Part shown: positions 11,901 to 20,538 of the stretch, one piece after another | Layout: each line of letters opens with the position of its first letter | Numbering within the stretch: position 1 is the stretch's first letter | NCBI RefSeq assembly: GCF_043641665.1 | Contig: NW_027261191.1 | Span: 51,904-115,903, forward strand | Length of the DNA: 64,000 nucleotides | Direction of reading: 5' to 3' | Source of the DNA: Enoplosus armatus | Lineage: Eukaryota > Chordata > Actinopteri > Centrarchiformes > Enoplosidae | Made by a program: the position numbers and the translations under genes | Notes under the pieces: model-generated | Told to the model about the DNA's origin: nothing | Database searches by the model: none | Seen by the model: the letters and a program-made list of their open reading frames with translations, nothing else

Positions 11901-13275
11901 CCAAGTCAAACACAGTAATGTGTGTTCCTTTCATTGGATTAAGTGTTAATGTGGTTTAAATGTATGCATGTGGAGTTCCCACCGTTGTGAGCATGTCCAA
12001 TGGTGTATGGTGTCATAGTCCTTCAGGACATTCTCATAACAAAAGGCTAAATAACAGACTTCCTGTGACGTTGCCTCTCGTGTGATAATTACAGCTTTTG
12101 AATGATCTTGATGAGCTTGATAAAATCATAAGGGCATATTTTCAGTTTTTCTGAAGGATGATGTCACTGTTATCCCACCCAAAATATAACATAATTTCAT
12201 AAACACCAGGTCATAATGTGAGAGTATGTCCAGAAGCTAAAAGATACTGGCTGCTGGTGTGTCTTCCCAGGGGAAAGTCTTTGGTCTTTGGGGTGGGAAA
12301 GATTTAAGATCCACTCCCTGATGAAATAATCTGTAATCAAAATGTAAATGTATTTATATTCAAAGTATTGCTTAGTTGTTTGTTGTTGAGAACTGCTTTT
12401 AACAAGAATTTGCGTTAAAAGTGGCATTCTAGGCAGAAAAAGAAGCACAGACCAAAGCGAGCGGGGCCCTTCCTACCCTTTGAGCATGTGAAGCCGGGAT
12501 GGAGAGGTTACGGTGGAAGAGAAAGAGCTGACAGGCAACACCAGACCCTCCCAAAGCCTGGAGGGACACCTGAAAGCCTCGCAGGAAGGCGATGCCTGCA
12601 GCAAACACAAAAGGACAGCGTGAAGTCAGTGTCACGGACTCGGCAAGCCATCATCTAAGTTGCATACAAACTCCAAAGTCAAATGCATGTGTGTGCTGCT
12701 TGTGTTACACCAGTTCAGTGCATGCTCAATTAAACTTTTAACAAGAAAGTCTGTTATACTGTCACCTGTCAAAGCCTGGAATAATTCAACGAGCTGTCTC
12801 TCATACCTGTACTTAGAAGCATTCTCATAATGCAAGGCATAATTTTCGCCTTTCAAAAATAATTCACTGTATGTCACCTGAAGTAAATCTTCTTTATGTC
12901 AAACCCTGATATGACAAATTATTTGGGGGACGTAACTCCTGCCTGACATGGTATTTTAATTTCAAAACTGGCTACAGTCTTAAAAACTGACCAAACAACT
13001 GTATGACTTTCGCCCCAATTTAAAGACATGCTATGTATCCTTATCACAACCGCATACAGAAATTGGCTTTAGAATATAGGATGAGAGTATTTCGTTGTCA
13101 ATCTGTATCAACATACCATAGTAACTGGGCTTCCAGGAGACAACCATTGTGTCATATTTGGGGTTTGGCTCATGTACAAACTCAATCTTCACATCATTTG
13201 GTGCTTGGACATAGTGCTGACAGATTTTAGGGTCTCCTTCTCCTAGCAACTCAAAACATGGCCATGGAATACAAC
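5077..13275 (-). CDS. il17rd-like: IL-17 receptor D (SEF)-like gene, ten 3' exons, unit 1
   Basis: Ten exons can be joined with GT/AG borders and compatible phases: 13275-13117, 12595-12477, 10087-9964, 9684-9646, 8910-8765, 8648-8574, 8081-8015, 7587-7441, 7251-7079 and 5622-5077. They encode about 530 residues: a cysteine-containing ectodomain, one transmembrane helix (LGLAVVAILVVLLAAL), and a cytoplasmic SEFIR domain starting at PPRLLICYSSYDG and continuing with CLDLWDSLSVAEEG. SEFIR domains recruit ACT1-type adaptors in IL-17 signalling, and in SEF modulate FGF signalling. The layout and SEFIR motifs resemble IL17RD most among the IL-17 receptors I know. The protein ends shortly after SEFIR, lacking the long tail of mammalian IL17RD. 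No signal-peptide exon is visible upstream, where transposons begin at about 13430, so this copy appears headless. Confidence 0.75.
5821..6988 (+). pseudogene. RTE-like LINE remnant in the receptor intron, unit 1
   Basis: The + strand encodes pieces of a LINE ORF2: RT motif A (YMCFVDLEKAYDRVP), a tract around the expected YADD box that here reads SADDVALLA, and a C-terminal part at 6479-6976 (LRWFGHLIRMNPERLPLEDF, TGRRPRVRPRTRWRDYISHL). Frames are broken, the middle is replaced by a TA microsatellite (about 5971-6019), and the 5' end is missing. It ends in GAATGGATGGATG, a short repeat tail like that of RTE/Rex3-type elements. It lies antisense to the receptor in its last intron. Confidence 0.75.
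5971..6019. repeat. Compound TA microsatellite inside the intronic LINE, unit 1
   Basis: Two TA runs split by CTG. Relative to unit 1 it is 4 bp shorter in unit 2 and 2 bp shorter in unit 3, giving a distinct length in every unit. Confidence 0.85.
7079..7251 (-). CDS. il17rd-like: Receptor exon i (start of SEFIR domain), unit 1
   Basis: Acceptor CCATTCAG, donor GTAGTG. It encodes a juxtamembrane linker and then SEFIR box 1, PPRLLICYSSYDGPAHVKAV, ending in HMATQ. Box 1 with CYSS-DG is the hallmark shared by SEFIR and TIR-like folds. Confidence 0.85.
7441..7587 (-). CDS. il17rd-like: Receptor exon h (transmembrane), unit 1
   Basis: Acceptor CTCCTCAG, donor GTGCGA. It encodes one hydrophobic helix (LMLPLGLAVVAILVVLLAAL) followed by the basic stop-transfer sequence TRRRPKLQMKK, giving a type I orientation with the SEFIR part inside the cell. 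Confidence 0.8.
7620..7810. repeat. Probable dispersed-repeat remnant in receptor intron, unit 1
   Basis: Phrases such as AAGTAGTTTGACATTTTGG and TTTAGCATAAAGACTGG look like the ends of short non-autonomous elements common in fish genomes. I cannot define borders. The rest of the intron to 8014 shows nothing recognisable. Equivalents start near 29415 and 60226. Confidence 0.3.
8015..8081 (-). CDS. il17rd-like: Receptor exon g (ectodomain, membrane-proximal), unit 1
   Basis: Acceptor TTTCACAG, donor GTGGGG. It encodes IAANEVDAVRKTFSVQVMHI, closing the second fibronectin-like module just before the membrane. Confidence 0.7.
8574..8648 (-). CDS. il17rd-like: Receptor exon f (ectodomain), unit 1
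   Basis: Acceptor TTCCTTAG, donor GTAAAA. It encodes 25 codons including YQLNGLQEGTNYTCE, a typical fibronectin-III late-strand motif, with NST and NYT sequons for N-glycosylation. Confidence 0.75.
8765..8910 (-). CDS. il17rd-like: Receptor exon e (second fibronectin-like module), unit 1
   Basis: Acceptor GGTTGTAG, donor GTGAG. It encodes WYPKYIEVQHEGTAIIVTFN, then LAPPNLGIRSYFSLCYANG. The alternating hydrophobic pattern fits beta strands of a membrane-proximal fibronectin-III-like module. Confidence 0.75.
8965..9585. mobile_element. MITE-like element with about 55-bp terminal inverted repeats, unit 1
   Basis: CGGTAACGCTTCATTTTACA at 8965 is matched in reverse complement by CGGTAATGCTTCAATTTACA ending at 9585, and similarity continues through the motif AAGTAGGTGATAATTA. 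The 621-bp interior has no transposase. No clear target duplication is visible, so the superfamily is unknown. It lies between receptor exons d and e. Confidence 0.7.
9646..9684 (-). CDS. il17rd-like: Receptor micro-exon d (ectodomain), unit 1
   Basis: A 39-base exon between a TTTTGCAG acceptor and a GTGAGA donor. It encodes CAEKNGLEQCKK, with a split codon on each side that completes serine upstream and aspartate downstream. Its two cysteines suggest a small disulfide loop linking the two ectodomain modules. Confidence 0.75.
9896..9920. repeat. TG microsatellite in receptor intron, unit 1
   Basis: A TG dinucleotide run just downstream of receptor exon c. Coordinate offsets show the same length in units 2 and 3, unlike the TA and CA runs. 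Confidence 0.8.
9964..10087 (-). CDS. il17rd-like: Receptor exon c (ectodomain), unit 1
   Basis: Acceptor TTCTGCAG, donor GTAAGA. It encodes YAVTVMALPVPEEWERFYHS and ends in FSTR plus one base. Base 10009 is c here and in unit 2 but g in unit 3 (62615), changing the first Glu of PEEW to Gln. Confidence 0.75.
10241..10311. repeat. Short LINE/SINE-tail-like remnant in receptor intron, unit 1
   Basis: The stretch with ATTCATCCATCTATTTGCTA, a TATCCTTGAGAGTCACAG step and CCAATCCCAGCTGACA resembles a widespread fish repeat end. It is short and diverged. Equivalents lie near 32036 and 62847. Confidence 0.4.
10312..11330. other. Receptor intron without recognised features, unit 1
   Basis: No ORF, repeat border or RNA gene could be supported. 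The only structure I noticed is a short palindrome, CTATAGGTGAG and CTCACCTATAG, around 10977-11008. The same region is at 32107-33125 and 62918-63936. Confidence 0.5.
11331..11618 (+). repeat. L2/CR1-group LINE 3' end in receptor intron, unit 1
   Basis: The plus strand carries the same 3' untranslated sequence as the minus-strand remnant at the left edge: TATATTAACGTACATCACCC, then AATAAACAGTTTCTGATTC with repeated TGATTC. It is therefore an inverted copy of 1-160, about 11 kb away. Confidence 0.85.
11619..12476. other. Receptor intron between exons b and c, right part, unit 1
   Basis: No recognised element. Splice phases of exons b and c join directly, so no coding exon is required here. 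Confidence 0.5.
12477..12595 (-). CDS. il17rd-like: Receptor exon b (ectodomain), unit 1
   Basis: Acceptor GCTGCAG, donor GTAGG. It encodes IAFLRGFQVSLQALG and continues, placing a fibronectin-III-like strand pattern after the WKPSYYG of the previous exon. The phase at both ends fits its neighbours. Confidence 0.7.
12596..13116. other. Receptor intron between exons a and b, unit 1
   Basis: About 520 bases with no supported feature. Exons a and b share the split glycine codon, so no coding exon is missing between them. Confidence 0.5.
13117..13275 (-). CDS. il17rd-like: Receptor exon a (ectodomain), unit 1
   Basis: The acceptor is CTCCTCAG before 13275 and the donor is GTATG after 13117. It encodes a cysteine-containing segment (PWPCFELLGEG, then KICQHYVQ) and ends in WKPSYYG. 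It starts with two bases of a split codon, so at least one upstream coding exon must exist elsewhere. Confidence 0.7.
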
Positions 13276-13440
13276 CTGAGGAGAAATAACAATGACACAT
13301 AGAATATCAAAGTGTTTTGCTGCAAAAGACATTCTCAGTACATGATGATTTCTTGACAGTGCACAAGTCAGCAATCAATACATTTCTGGATATCTAATAT
13401 GAAAGGAAACAGGATGTTTTAGCAAGACCGGGCTACAGTC

Positions 13441-13845
13441 ATGCTAACGGCTATGAGGTTGTACTTGTTAGCATGCATGGATAAGCGTAAATACAGTAAG
13501 ATTGTTATTCACGTCGGCGGTAATGACTCCCGGTTACGCCAATCGGAGGTCACTAAAATTAACGTGGAGTCGGTGTGTTCGTTTGCAAAAACTATGTCGG
13601 ACTCCGTAGTTTTCTCTGGGCCCCTTCCCAATTTGACCAGTGATGACATGTTTAGCCGCATGTCATCATTCAACCGCTGGCTGTCGAGGTGGTGTCCAGC
13701 AAACGATGTGGGCTTCGTAGATAATTGGCGGACTTTCTGGAGGAGACCTGGTCTGATGAGGAGAGACGGCATTCATCCCACTTTGGATGGAGCGGCTCTC
13801 ATATCTAGAAATCTGACCGACTTTATTAGTGAACCAAAACCGTGA
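13441..13845 (+). CDS. SGNH/GDSL-esterase-like ORF1 fragment of a LINE, unit 1
   Basis: 134 residues open from ATG to stop. [11 protein letters not shown] gives the block with the conserved Asn-Asp, and [13 protein letters not shown] gives the C-terminal block with the catalytic Asp and His. The N-terminal block with the nucleophilic serine is not present, so the domain is incomplete. Esterase domains are known in ORF1 of CR1-group LINEs, where they may bind or process lipids. It is probably the tail of a longer ORF1. Confidence 0.7.
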   Translation: MLTAMRLYLLACMDKRKYSKIVIHVGGNDSRLRQSEVTKINVESVCSFAKTMSDSVVFSGPLPNLTSDDMFSRMSSFNRWLSRWCPANDVGFVDNWRTFWRRPGLMRRDGIHPTLDGAALISRNLTDFISEPKP

Positions 13846-14239
13846 CAACCCAGAGTCCAGACCAGGATGCAGAGTCGCAGTCCTACACGCTTCTCTGCGC
13901 TTCCATTAGAGCAGTTACCCACCCAAAACCCCATAATGACTGTGTCTCCCCCCCGACCACTTAAATTAATTCAATCAAAATTAAACAGGAGAGCAGTCAT
14001 TAATAAAAACCTAATAAAAATTAAGACCACCACTGCTATAGGACAAAACAATAGGAAAATTAAGTGTGGACTGTTAAATATCAGATCTCTGTCATCTAAA
14101 GCTGTATTAGTAAACAAGCTAATATCAGATAATCATTTTGATCTACTGTGCTATTATTACAGCTATTATTACAGCTGTAACTACTATCATCAGTCATATT
14201 TCCATTATTATTATAATTATAGCTGCTATTTCTACTGCT

Positions 14240-14385
14240 AGTCCGTCTGTCGGTCTGTCTATCTGTGTCTTTATGTCTATCTCTCTCTCTGTCTCTTTCT
14301 GTCTGTCTGTCTGTCTCTCCCCCTCTCTCTTTCTCCCTCCCTCTCTATGTCTCTCTCTCTCTCCCTCTCTCTCTCTTTCTCAAAC
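14240..14385 (+). repeat. TCTG/CT-rich simple repeat, unit 1
   Basis: A pyrimidine tract of TCTG and CT repeats inside the 3' region of the esterase-type LINE. The equivalent is at 36035-36180. Confidence 0.85.
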
Positions 14386-14513
14386 CCAACCGGTCAAAGC
14401 AGATGACCGCCCACCTAGAGTCTGGTTCTGCTTGAGGTTTCTGCCTCTTAAAAGGAAGTTTTTCCTTGCCATTGTCGCCAAAGTGCTTGCTCATGGTGGG
14501 AACTGTTGGGTCT

Positions 14514-14529
14514 CTGTAATAACATTATA
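14514..14529. repeat. Left target-site duplication of L1, unit 1
   Basis: CTGTAATAACATTATA occurs here and at 20523-20538, directly flanking the L1 element. In the uninterrupted host LINE the sequence would occur once. Confidence 0.88.
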
Positions 14530-14825
14530 TTATTATTATTATCAAAGTGTTTTTATTGAATTTTCTGTTCAAACAACAAACATCCCATTCAAAAAAAAAA
14601 AATAAATAAAATAAAAAAAATAAAATAAAATAAAATAAAAAAATAAATTAAAAAAAAGACAGCAGGACTCAAAACATACATCTCAAATACAGGTCTAAAC
14701 CACAGACAAAACAGTAACAAGACATACCATACTAATATCAGACATCAGACATACCCATCACCCATGTGGGAAGGGAAGGGAAGGAGGGGGGGGGGGTCAA
14801 AAGCTGCCATCTATGTTGGGGCTAA

Positions 14826-17800
14826 TTAGAACTCATGTTCAAAGTAGGAAATAAAAGGCTGCCAGACCGTAGAGTACTTCTTAGTGTTGCCCTGCAAGGT
14901 GAATCTAATATGTTCTAATTTAAGGTGTGCCATCACCTCTTCTACCCATCGTTTATGGGATGGCGGTGTCGCCTTTATCCAGTTAAGTAGGATCAATCTC
15001 CTAGCCAGCAATGAAGAGAATGCTATTGTTTTCCTTTGAGAGATTGTTAGTGGCGCTTCCCTTGGTGTCACACCAAAGATGGCTGTCAGAGGGCCGGGCT
15101 CTATATCTTTGTTATAGATTGACGAGAAAGTTCTAAAAATTCTGGCCCAGAACTCTTTCAGCTTGGGACAGGACCAGAACATATGACCTATATTGGCTGG
15201 CACCTGTTTACATCTAGGGCAAGTCGGATCAGCCCCCTGATACATTCTTGCCAGTTTGTCCCTTGAGAAATGAAGTCTGTGTAAGACCTTAAACTGTATC
15301 AATCCATGTCTAACACATACAGAAGAAGAGTGTATTAGTTCCACTGCCCGTCTCCAGTCAACATCTGATATGTCCAATTCTAACTCTTCCTCCCACTTCC
15401 TTTGTAAGATATCAAGGGATGGGGAAGCCACCTTCTGGATGCTCACATAGAGCGTGGAAACCGTCCCTTTAAGAGTTGGATTCATGTCTAGCAGCCCATC
15501 TATCCATCCACTCCGCGGCAACTCAAGGGATGAGGCGAATGTCTTTTTCACAAAATCTCGAACCTGAAAATATCTTAAGTAATTCGTCTTTGAGGGGATT
15601 CCATATTCCTTCTCCAACTGAGCAGCAGACATGAAAACACCACCTTTAAAAAGATTTTTGACGCATTCCACCCCAGCTCTATACCATTCCCTAAATGCTG
15701 TTCCCCCAAGGGCCGGGGAGAATAAGTGATTGCCATAGACGGGAGCAGACAGGAGGGCGTTTCTATTTTTAAAATGTGTTCTGAATTGGACCCAGATTTT
15801 GATAGAGTCACATACAACAGGGTTGTTTGTGTAAAGGTGTTTGCTTAAGGGCAGAGGAGCGCAGACCAGGGAGCATAGGGACACCGGGCTAGATGCATAT
15901 CTTTCCATATGTACCCACACTGGAGTTTCATCGTCATCCAACTTTGAGACCCAAAACAACACCTTATGTATATTAGCAGCCCAATAATAGTGCATATAAT
16001 TTGGTAGGGCCAGGCCTCCCTCTTCCCTCTGTCTCTCAAGGAACTCCCTTCTTATCCGGGGGACTTTTTTTTCCCAGATAAAGGTGGATGTACATTTATT
16101 CAGTTCTTTAAAAAATGACTTCGGTATGAAAATTGGTACCGTCTGGAATAAATAGAGGAACCGTGGCATTATGTTCATTTTAACAGAATTTATCTTCCCT
16201 GCTAATGATAGGGGGAGGGATGACCACCTTTCCATATCTAATTTTGCCGTATCCAATGTTACTTTAAAATTATGATTAAATAAATCTTTATACCTCCTTG
16301 TTACATTGATACCTAAATAGGTAAACTTATCCTTATTTGTTGTAAAGGGATAGGCCTGGAATGAAAGTTTCCTCGCCTGTTTATTAATTGGGAAAAGGAC
16401 ACTTTTTCCCAGGTTAATTTTATAACCCGACACCCTCCCATAGTCTTCGATAATACCAAGAGCTACCGGGATGTTCGTGACAGGATTCGACAGGAAGAGG
16501 AGGAGGTCATCAGCGTATAAAGACAACTTATGAATTTGCGTGCCCCTGTGTATTCCCCCGAGCTCAGCAGCATGCCTCAGCATTATTGCGAGGGGCTCAA
16601 TTGCCACATCAAAGAGCATGGGCGACAAGGGGCAACCCTGCCTTGTCCCCCGAAACAGAGGAAAAGGTTCAGATATTATATTGTTTGTTCTTACCATAGC
16701 CTGGGGGTTCGCATAAATTATCTCAATCCACGAGCGAAATTTAGGACCGAATCCGAATCTCTCGAGGGCCGTGAACAGATAGAAATACTCTATTCTATCA
16801 AAGGCTTTGTGGGCATCCAGGGAGATCACAATCTCAGGCTCAATGTTATCTTCAGCAGTGTATATCACATTAAACAAGCGACGGAGATTACTGGAAAGTT
16901 GTCTACCAGCAACAAACCCTGTCTGGTCAGGATGAATTATTTTACTTATAACAAGCTCAATCCTAGCCGCCAATATTTTGGCCAATATCTTATAATCACA
17001 GCCAAGTAGACTCACTGGGCGGTATGATTCACATTTAAGTGGGTCTTTATTTTTCTTAAGGAGTACAGAGATCAAAGCCTGTGACATTGTTTGAGGCAAA
17101 GCTTTTTTATCAAGGACCTCCCTATATACTCCACAAAGCAGGGGTATCAGTTTAGAAGCGAATGTTTTATAAAACTCACTTGGGAACCCATCAGGGCCCG
17201 GCGCTTTGCCTGTCTTCATATTCCGAATCGCATTCTCTATCTCCCTAGCCGTCATGGGTCCCTCTAATCTATCCCTATCTGCGTCATCTAGGGATGGTAT
17301 TTCCAGATTTTCAAAAAAAATTTTCACTCGTTCCTTGTCATCTGTTTCTGAAGTATACAGATCCTTATAAAAAGATTTAAATTGGTCGTTAATACCCTTC
17401 TGATCTATAATTTTGTTTCCCAGGTTATCTCCTATCTGTACTATCCTGCCAGCAGCTGCTGATTGCTTCAACTGGTAGCTCAGGAGCTTACCCGCACGCT
17501 CACCATGCTCATAGAGATCCTGTCTTGACCTAAGATATAGATCCTCCTCACATTGACTTATCAAGACATCATATTCAGTTTGGAGCAAAATCCGCTTTCT
17601 ATGTAGCTCCTCAGAGGGAGTCATAGAATTTGCCAGGTCAACTTCTTTTATTGCTTTTATTAATTCCGTGGTACGTTTCATCTTTCTCTTCCTTTCACCA
17701 GCACTGTATGAAATTATTTGTCCTCGTAAATAAGCTTTTAAGGATTCCCACAGAGTGCCATTACTTATATCAGGGGTATCATTAAGTTCTAAGAAAAAGA

Positions 17801-18629
17801 CTATTTGCGAGTTTATGAATTTTGTAAAATCATCATCTGCCAATAGCCTGCTATTAAGGCGCCACATTCTCTGAGGTGGCGTATTCTCAGGAAAGTGAAG
17901 TTTCAACATGACCGGGCTGTGATCAGATATTACTATACCAGTGTATTCTACATCTGTTACTATAGAAGTCAGTTTATTATCTAATAAGAAATAGTCAATT
18001 CTAGTATATGTTTGATGTGGTGGGGAGTAAAAGGAGTACTGTCTGGAGGTTGGGTTTATGAATCTCCATGGATCAAACACACCATATGCTTTACAAAAAG
18101 AGTTAATGCATTGTGCTGATTTACTTAATACATTGGATGTTGGGCTAGAGCGGTCCAAGGTTGAGTCTAGGACACAGTTTAGGTCTCCCCCTAGAATCAG
18201 ATTATGAGCGTCCAAATTAGGCAGTAATGAGAATAAGTCCTTAAAAAATTGAACATTATCCCAATTGGGTGCGTATATGTTTGCCAACACCACTGGCATA
18301 TTGAATAATTTTCCAACCACAATAACATATCGACCATGTTTATCTTTTATAGTAGTTGTTTCTACGAATTGTACATTCCTGTGTATAAGGATGGCCACTC
18401 CTCGACTCTTACTATTGAAATTTGAGTGATAAATCTGATTGAATCCCCCCCTACAAAGCTTGAGGTGGTCCTTGTTCAACAAATGCGTCTCCTGTAAGTA
18501 AACTATCTCCGCTCCCTGGTCTCTCAAATGCGAAAATATCTTACTCCGTTTAGCCGGCTTATTGATCGCCCTTACGTTCCAGCTCATCAATTTTGTGTCC
18601 ATTCTGCTCGCATCCATGTTTGGTGCCAT
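14826..18629 (-). CDS. L1-clade ORF2: endonuclease-reverse transcriptase, unit 1
   Basis: 1267 residues without a break. The protein nicks target DNA and copies its RNA by target-primed reverse transcription. An N-terminal APE-type endonuclease is shown by SWNVRAIN, the LQETHL step, ANIYAPN, GGDLN and SDH at 235-237. The reverse transcriptase has SYRPVSLLG, DAHKAFDRIEY, GTRQGCPLSPMLFD and the catalytic YADD at 705-708. A C-terminal cysteine-histidine knuckle (CPRCKQVPANIGHMFWSC) lies near residue 1137. All key residues are present. It differs from the unit 2 copy by one residue, Ile here and Asn there, in the linker after the endonuclease (base 17321). Confidence 0.93.
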   Translation of the reverse strand: MAPNMDASRMDTKLMSWNVRAINKPAKRSKIFSHLRDQGAEIVYLQETHLLNKDHLKLCRGGFNQIYHSNFNSKSRGVAILIHRNVQFVETTTIKDKHGRYVIVVGKLFNMPVVLANIYAPNWDNVQFFKDLFSLLPNLDAHNLILGGDLNCVLDSTLDRSSPTSNVLSKSAQCINSFCKAYGVFDPWRFINPTSRQYSFYSPPHQTYTRIDYFLLDNKLTSIVTDVEYTGIVISDHSPVMLKLHFPENTPPQRMWRLNSRLLADDDFTKFINSQIVFFLELNDTPDISNGTLWESLKAYLRGQIISYSAGERKRKMKRTTELIKAIKEVDLANSMTPSEELHRKRILLQTEYDVLISQCEEDLYLRSRQDLYEHGERAGKLLSYQLKQSAAAGRIVQIGDNLGNKIIDQKGINDQFKSFYKDLYTSETDDKERVKIFFENLEIPSLDDADRDRLEGPMTAREIENAIRNMKTGKAPGPDGFPSEFYKTFASKLIPLLCGVYREVLDKKALPQTMSQALISVLLKKNKDPLKCESYRPVSLLGCDYKILAKILAARIELVISKIIHPDQTGFVAGRQLSSNLRRLFNVIYTAEDNIEPEIVISLDAHKAFDRIEYFYLFTALERFGFGPKFRSWIEIIYANPQAMVRTNNIISEPFPLFRGTRQGCPLSPMLFDVAIEPLAIMLRHAAELGGIHRGTQIHKLSLYADDLLLFLSNPVTNIPVALGIIEDYGRVSGYKINLGKSVLFPINKQARKLSFQAYPFTTNKDKFTYLGINVTRRYKDLFNHNFKVTLDTAKLDMERWSSLPLSLAGKINSVKMNIMPRFLYLFQTVPIFIPKSFFKELNKCTSTFIWEKKVPRIRREFLERQREEGGLALPNYMHYYWAANIHKVLFWVSKLDDDETPVWVHMERYASSPVSLCSLVCAPLPLSKHLYTNNPVVCDSIKIWVQFRTHFKNRNALLSAPVYGNHLFSPALGGTAFREWYRAGVECVKNLFKGGVFMSAAQLEKEYGIPSKTNYLRYFQVRDFVKKTFASSLELPRSGWIDGLLDMNPTLKGTVSTLYVSIQKVASPSLDILQRKWEEELELDISDVDWRRAVELIHSSSVCVRHGLIQFKVLHRLHFSRDKLARMYQGADPTCPRCKQVPANIGHMFWSCPKLKEFWARIFRTFSSIYNKDIEPGPLTAIFGVTPREAPLTISQRKTIAFSSLLARRLILLNWIKATPPSHKRWVEEVMAHLKLEHIRFTLQGNTKKYSTVWQPFISYFEHEF

Positions 18630-19370
18630 GTCAGGAGTCCGCAGCCCGGAATCACCATTGCACCCCTATGATACCCACTTTCCGGATCACACCTTGAAGA
18701 TTTGGCAGCAAAAACAAAAAGGTTAAAAGGAGAGGGTCTGGGGAGGGAGGGGGGGGTGTCACACACACAGACACAGCTAACACATAACACATTACATATA
18801 TGAACGCTAACACAGTGCTCTTTAACGAGCTCTCTCGTGGCCAACCGGTCCATCATCCTCCTACACACCAAGCCTACCGTGTGCGGCTCCGTGTATATCA
18901 CCCCCTAACCTTAAAAGTATAACATCACCCCTTTGACTTAATCACCTCATGGGAAAAACAAACAGAGGGAGCTCTCAAGAGCAAGATCCTAAATAATGTA
19001 AAATATTAAAAATAGAAATAAAAGGCAATACCATAGGCAGTAGGCAACAATAGCCAAGGGGGAAAAATCAATTCTTAAACCTTGAATAAGACAAAACAAT
19101 AATATGACAGGGCAACCGTAGCTCCTAGGATGGGATGAGAATTATATATCTATATACAAAGAAAAAAAAATATATATATATATACATACACCCAGCAATA
19201 TATGTGAGTGCATGTGCATATCCCCACTTAAATACACACTGAAACAAATATTTCTTTGTCAATATTGTCAAATCTAGTCAACAAAATCCTGCTTGCAGTA
19301 GTCATCCCATTTCAACAGTGTAAGCATGTGTACATTTCTACTTAGCCAAGCTGAAACCAGTCTATATGCT
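18630..19370 (-). other. L1 inter-ORF spacer, unit 1
   Basis: No long ORF on the coding strand continues between ORF1 and ORF2. It includes a C run (complement of 18747-18756), CA-rich and TA-rich stretches. An A/T run near 19163 differs by 3 bp between units. The spacer might hold an internal initiation signal for ORF2, which is inference. Confidence 0.5.
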
Positions 19371-20435
19371 TCACCCAGGGTTCAGTTTCTTCTTGATGTA
19401 ATCCACGGCGTCTTTTGGGCTCTCGAAGATTTTCGTTTGCCCTCCTTCTGGCGTAATCACCAGGGTTGCCGGGTAACGCAGCCCATATCTGATCCCCGTG
19501 CAGGCCCGCAGGAGGCTTCTTGCTTCTTTGAAGGCTGCTCTCTTACTGTTTACCTCCTGGGTGTAGTCCGGGAAGATGTGAATCTGTCCGCTCCGACCCT
19601 CCGGTGTTCTCTCCATTTCTCTCGCCTTCTTCATTATCTCCTCTTTCTCTGTAAAGTAGTGACATCTCACGACGAACGCTCTCGGCGGAACTCCGTTCCC
19701 GTCTCGTCTCGCGCCGAGTGTCCGGTGTGCTCGATCAAGCGTCGGTGTTACTGCTAGTCCCAACTTGTCTTTCAGCAAGCCCGCCATAAAGTCTGACGGC
19801 TTTTTGCCCGTCTCGGCCCCTTCTCTTACCCCCACGACACGTATGTTGTTGCGTCGTGATCGTGCCTCGAGGTCTTCACTCCGTCCCCTCAGCTTCAGTA
19901 CCTCCTTCTCCATTTCTTTCAGTTTTGTCTCAATGTTGGTTATGCTGTCAGACTGACCATTCAATATTTCATCCACCTCTTTTTTCCGTTCGTCCATCCT
20001 ATTAGCCAAACTGCTAGTATGATCGCTAATCAGCCTCACCTCCCCACGTAGCAACTCAAACTGAGCTTTAGCATTCTCTTCCACGCTCCTAGCCCATTTT
20101 TCCATCTCGGCCTTCGTCTCTTTCCTTCCTTTCTCTACTTCTTCTTTGCACCTCACGATCTCGGTCTTTGTCTCCTCCCTGTATTTCGTATTCTCAACGT
20201 TGCCGTTTTTAATCTCGGACATCATATCCTTAGCCCACTGAGGCATGTCGTCGGCACGTGTTAGGCTAATATCACCCTTGCTAGCCGAGGAGGTCAAGTT
20301 GCTAACCACCGGCGGCTTTTCTCCGCCCGTTCGAGTCGATCTGGAGGTCATTTTCGGTCGTAAACTGCACTGAGAACGCACTCGTTCACTCCCAAAACAG
20401 AATCTTATTCGTCCAGCCCCCCCAAAATGATACAA
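19371..20435 (-). CDS. L1-clade ORF1: RNA-binding protein, unit 1
   Basis: 354 residues. A central charged heptad-rich region (about 85-190, for example KLKEMEKEVLKLRGRSEDLE) predicts a coiled coil. It is followed by an RRM-like part with NNIRVVGVREG and AHRTLGARRDG, and a C-terminal domain (IHIFPDYTQEVNSKRAAFKE). This order is that of L1 ORF1p, which trimerises and coats the element RNA. The true start may be the internal Met of MTSRSTRTGGEK, 28 codons in. Confidence 0.9.
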   Translation of the reverse strand: MYHFGGAGRIRFCFGSERVRSQCSLRPKMTSRSTRTGGEKPPVVSNLTSSASKGDISLTRADDMPQWAKDMMSEIKNGNVENTKYREETKTEIVRCKEEVEKGRKETKAEMEKWARSVEENAKAQFELLRGEVRLISDHTSSLANRMDERKKEVDEILNGQSDSITNIETKLKEMEKEVLKLRGRSEDLEARSRRNNIRVVGVREGAETGKKPSDFMAGLLKDKLGLAVTPTLDRAHRTLGARRDGNGVPPRAFVVRCHYFTEKEEIMKKAREMERTPEGRSGQIHIFPDYTQEVNSKRAAFKEARSLLRACTGIRYGLRYPATLVITPEGGQTKIFESPKDAVDYIKKKLNPG

Positions 20436-20522
20436 ATATGGCGATATTAATATTTTTGACTACTTTTACACGGAGCCTCCGCACACACGTCTTCACACGG
20501 CAAAGCACATCCGGAAGTCTTC

Positions 20523-20538
20523 CTGTAATAACATTATA
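20523..20538. repeat. Right target-site duplication of L1, unit 1
   Basis: Exact 16-base match to 14514-14529. Confidence 0.88.

Larger units (their letters stand above)
14530..20522 (-). mobile_element. Near full-length L1-clade LINE, unit 1 (about 6 kb)
   Basis: Bounded by a 16-bp target duplication, oriented on the minus strand, with intact ORF1 and ORF2. The 5' leader before ORF1 is short (about 90-170 bases, depending on the start codon). The 3' end carries a T-rich tract, a C run (complement of 14788-14797), AATAAA and a TAATAA-type tail. The inter-ORF spacer is about 740 bp, longer than usual for L1. The left border is uncertain by a few bases because the tail merges with the target site. 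Confidence 0.9.

Noticed and set aside
12197..12448. ORF in the receptor intron taken as an extra exon
   Set aside because: Exons b and c join directly with matching phase, and the ORF has no receptor-like motif.
16530..17009. 159-residue plus-strand ORF inside L1 ORF2
   Set aside because: It is an antisense shadow of the reverse transcriptase coding sequence, with no motif of its own.
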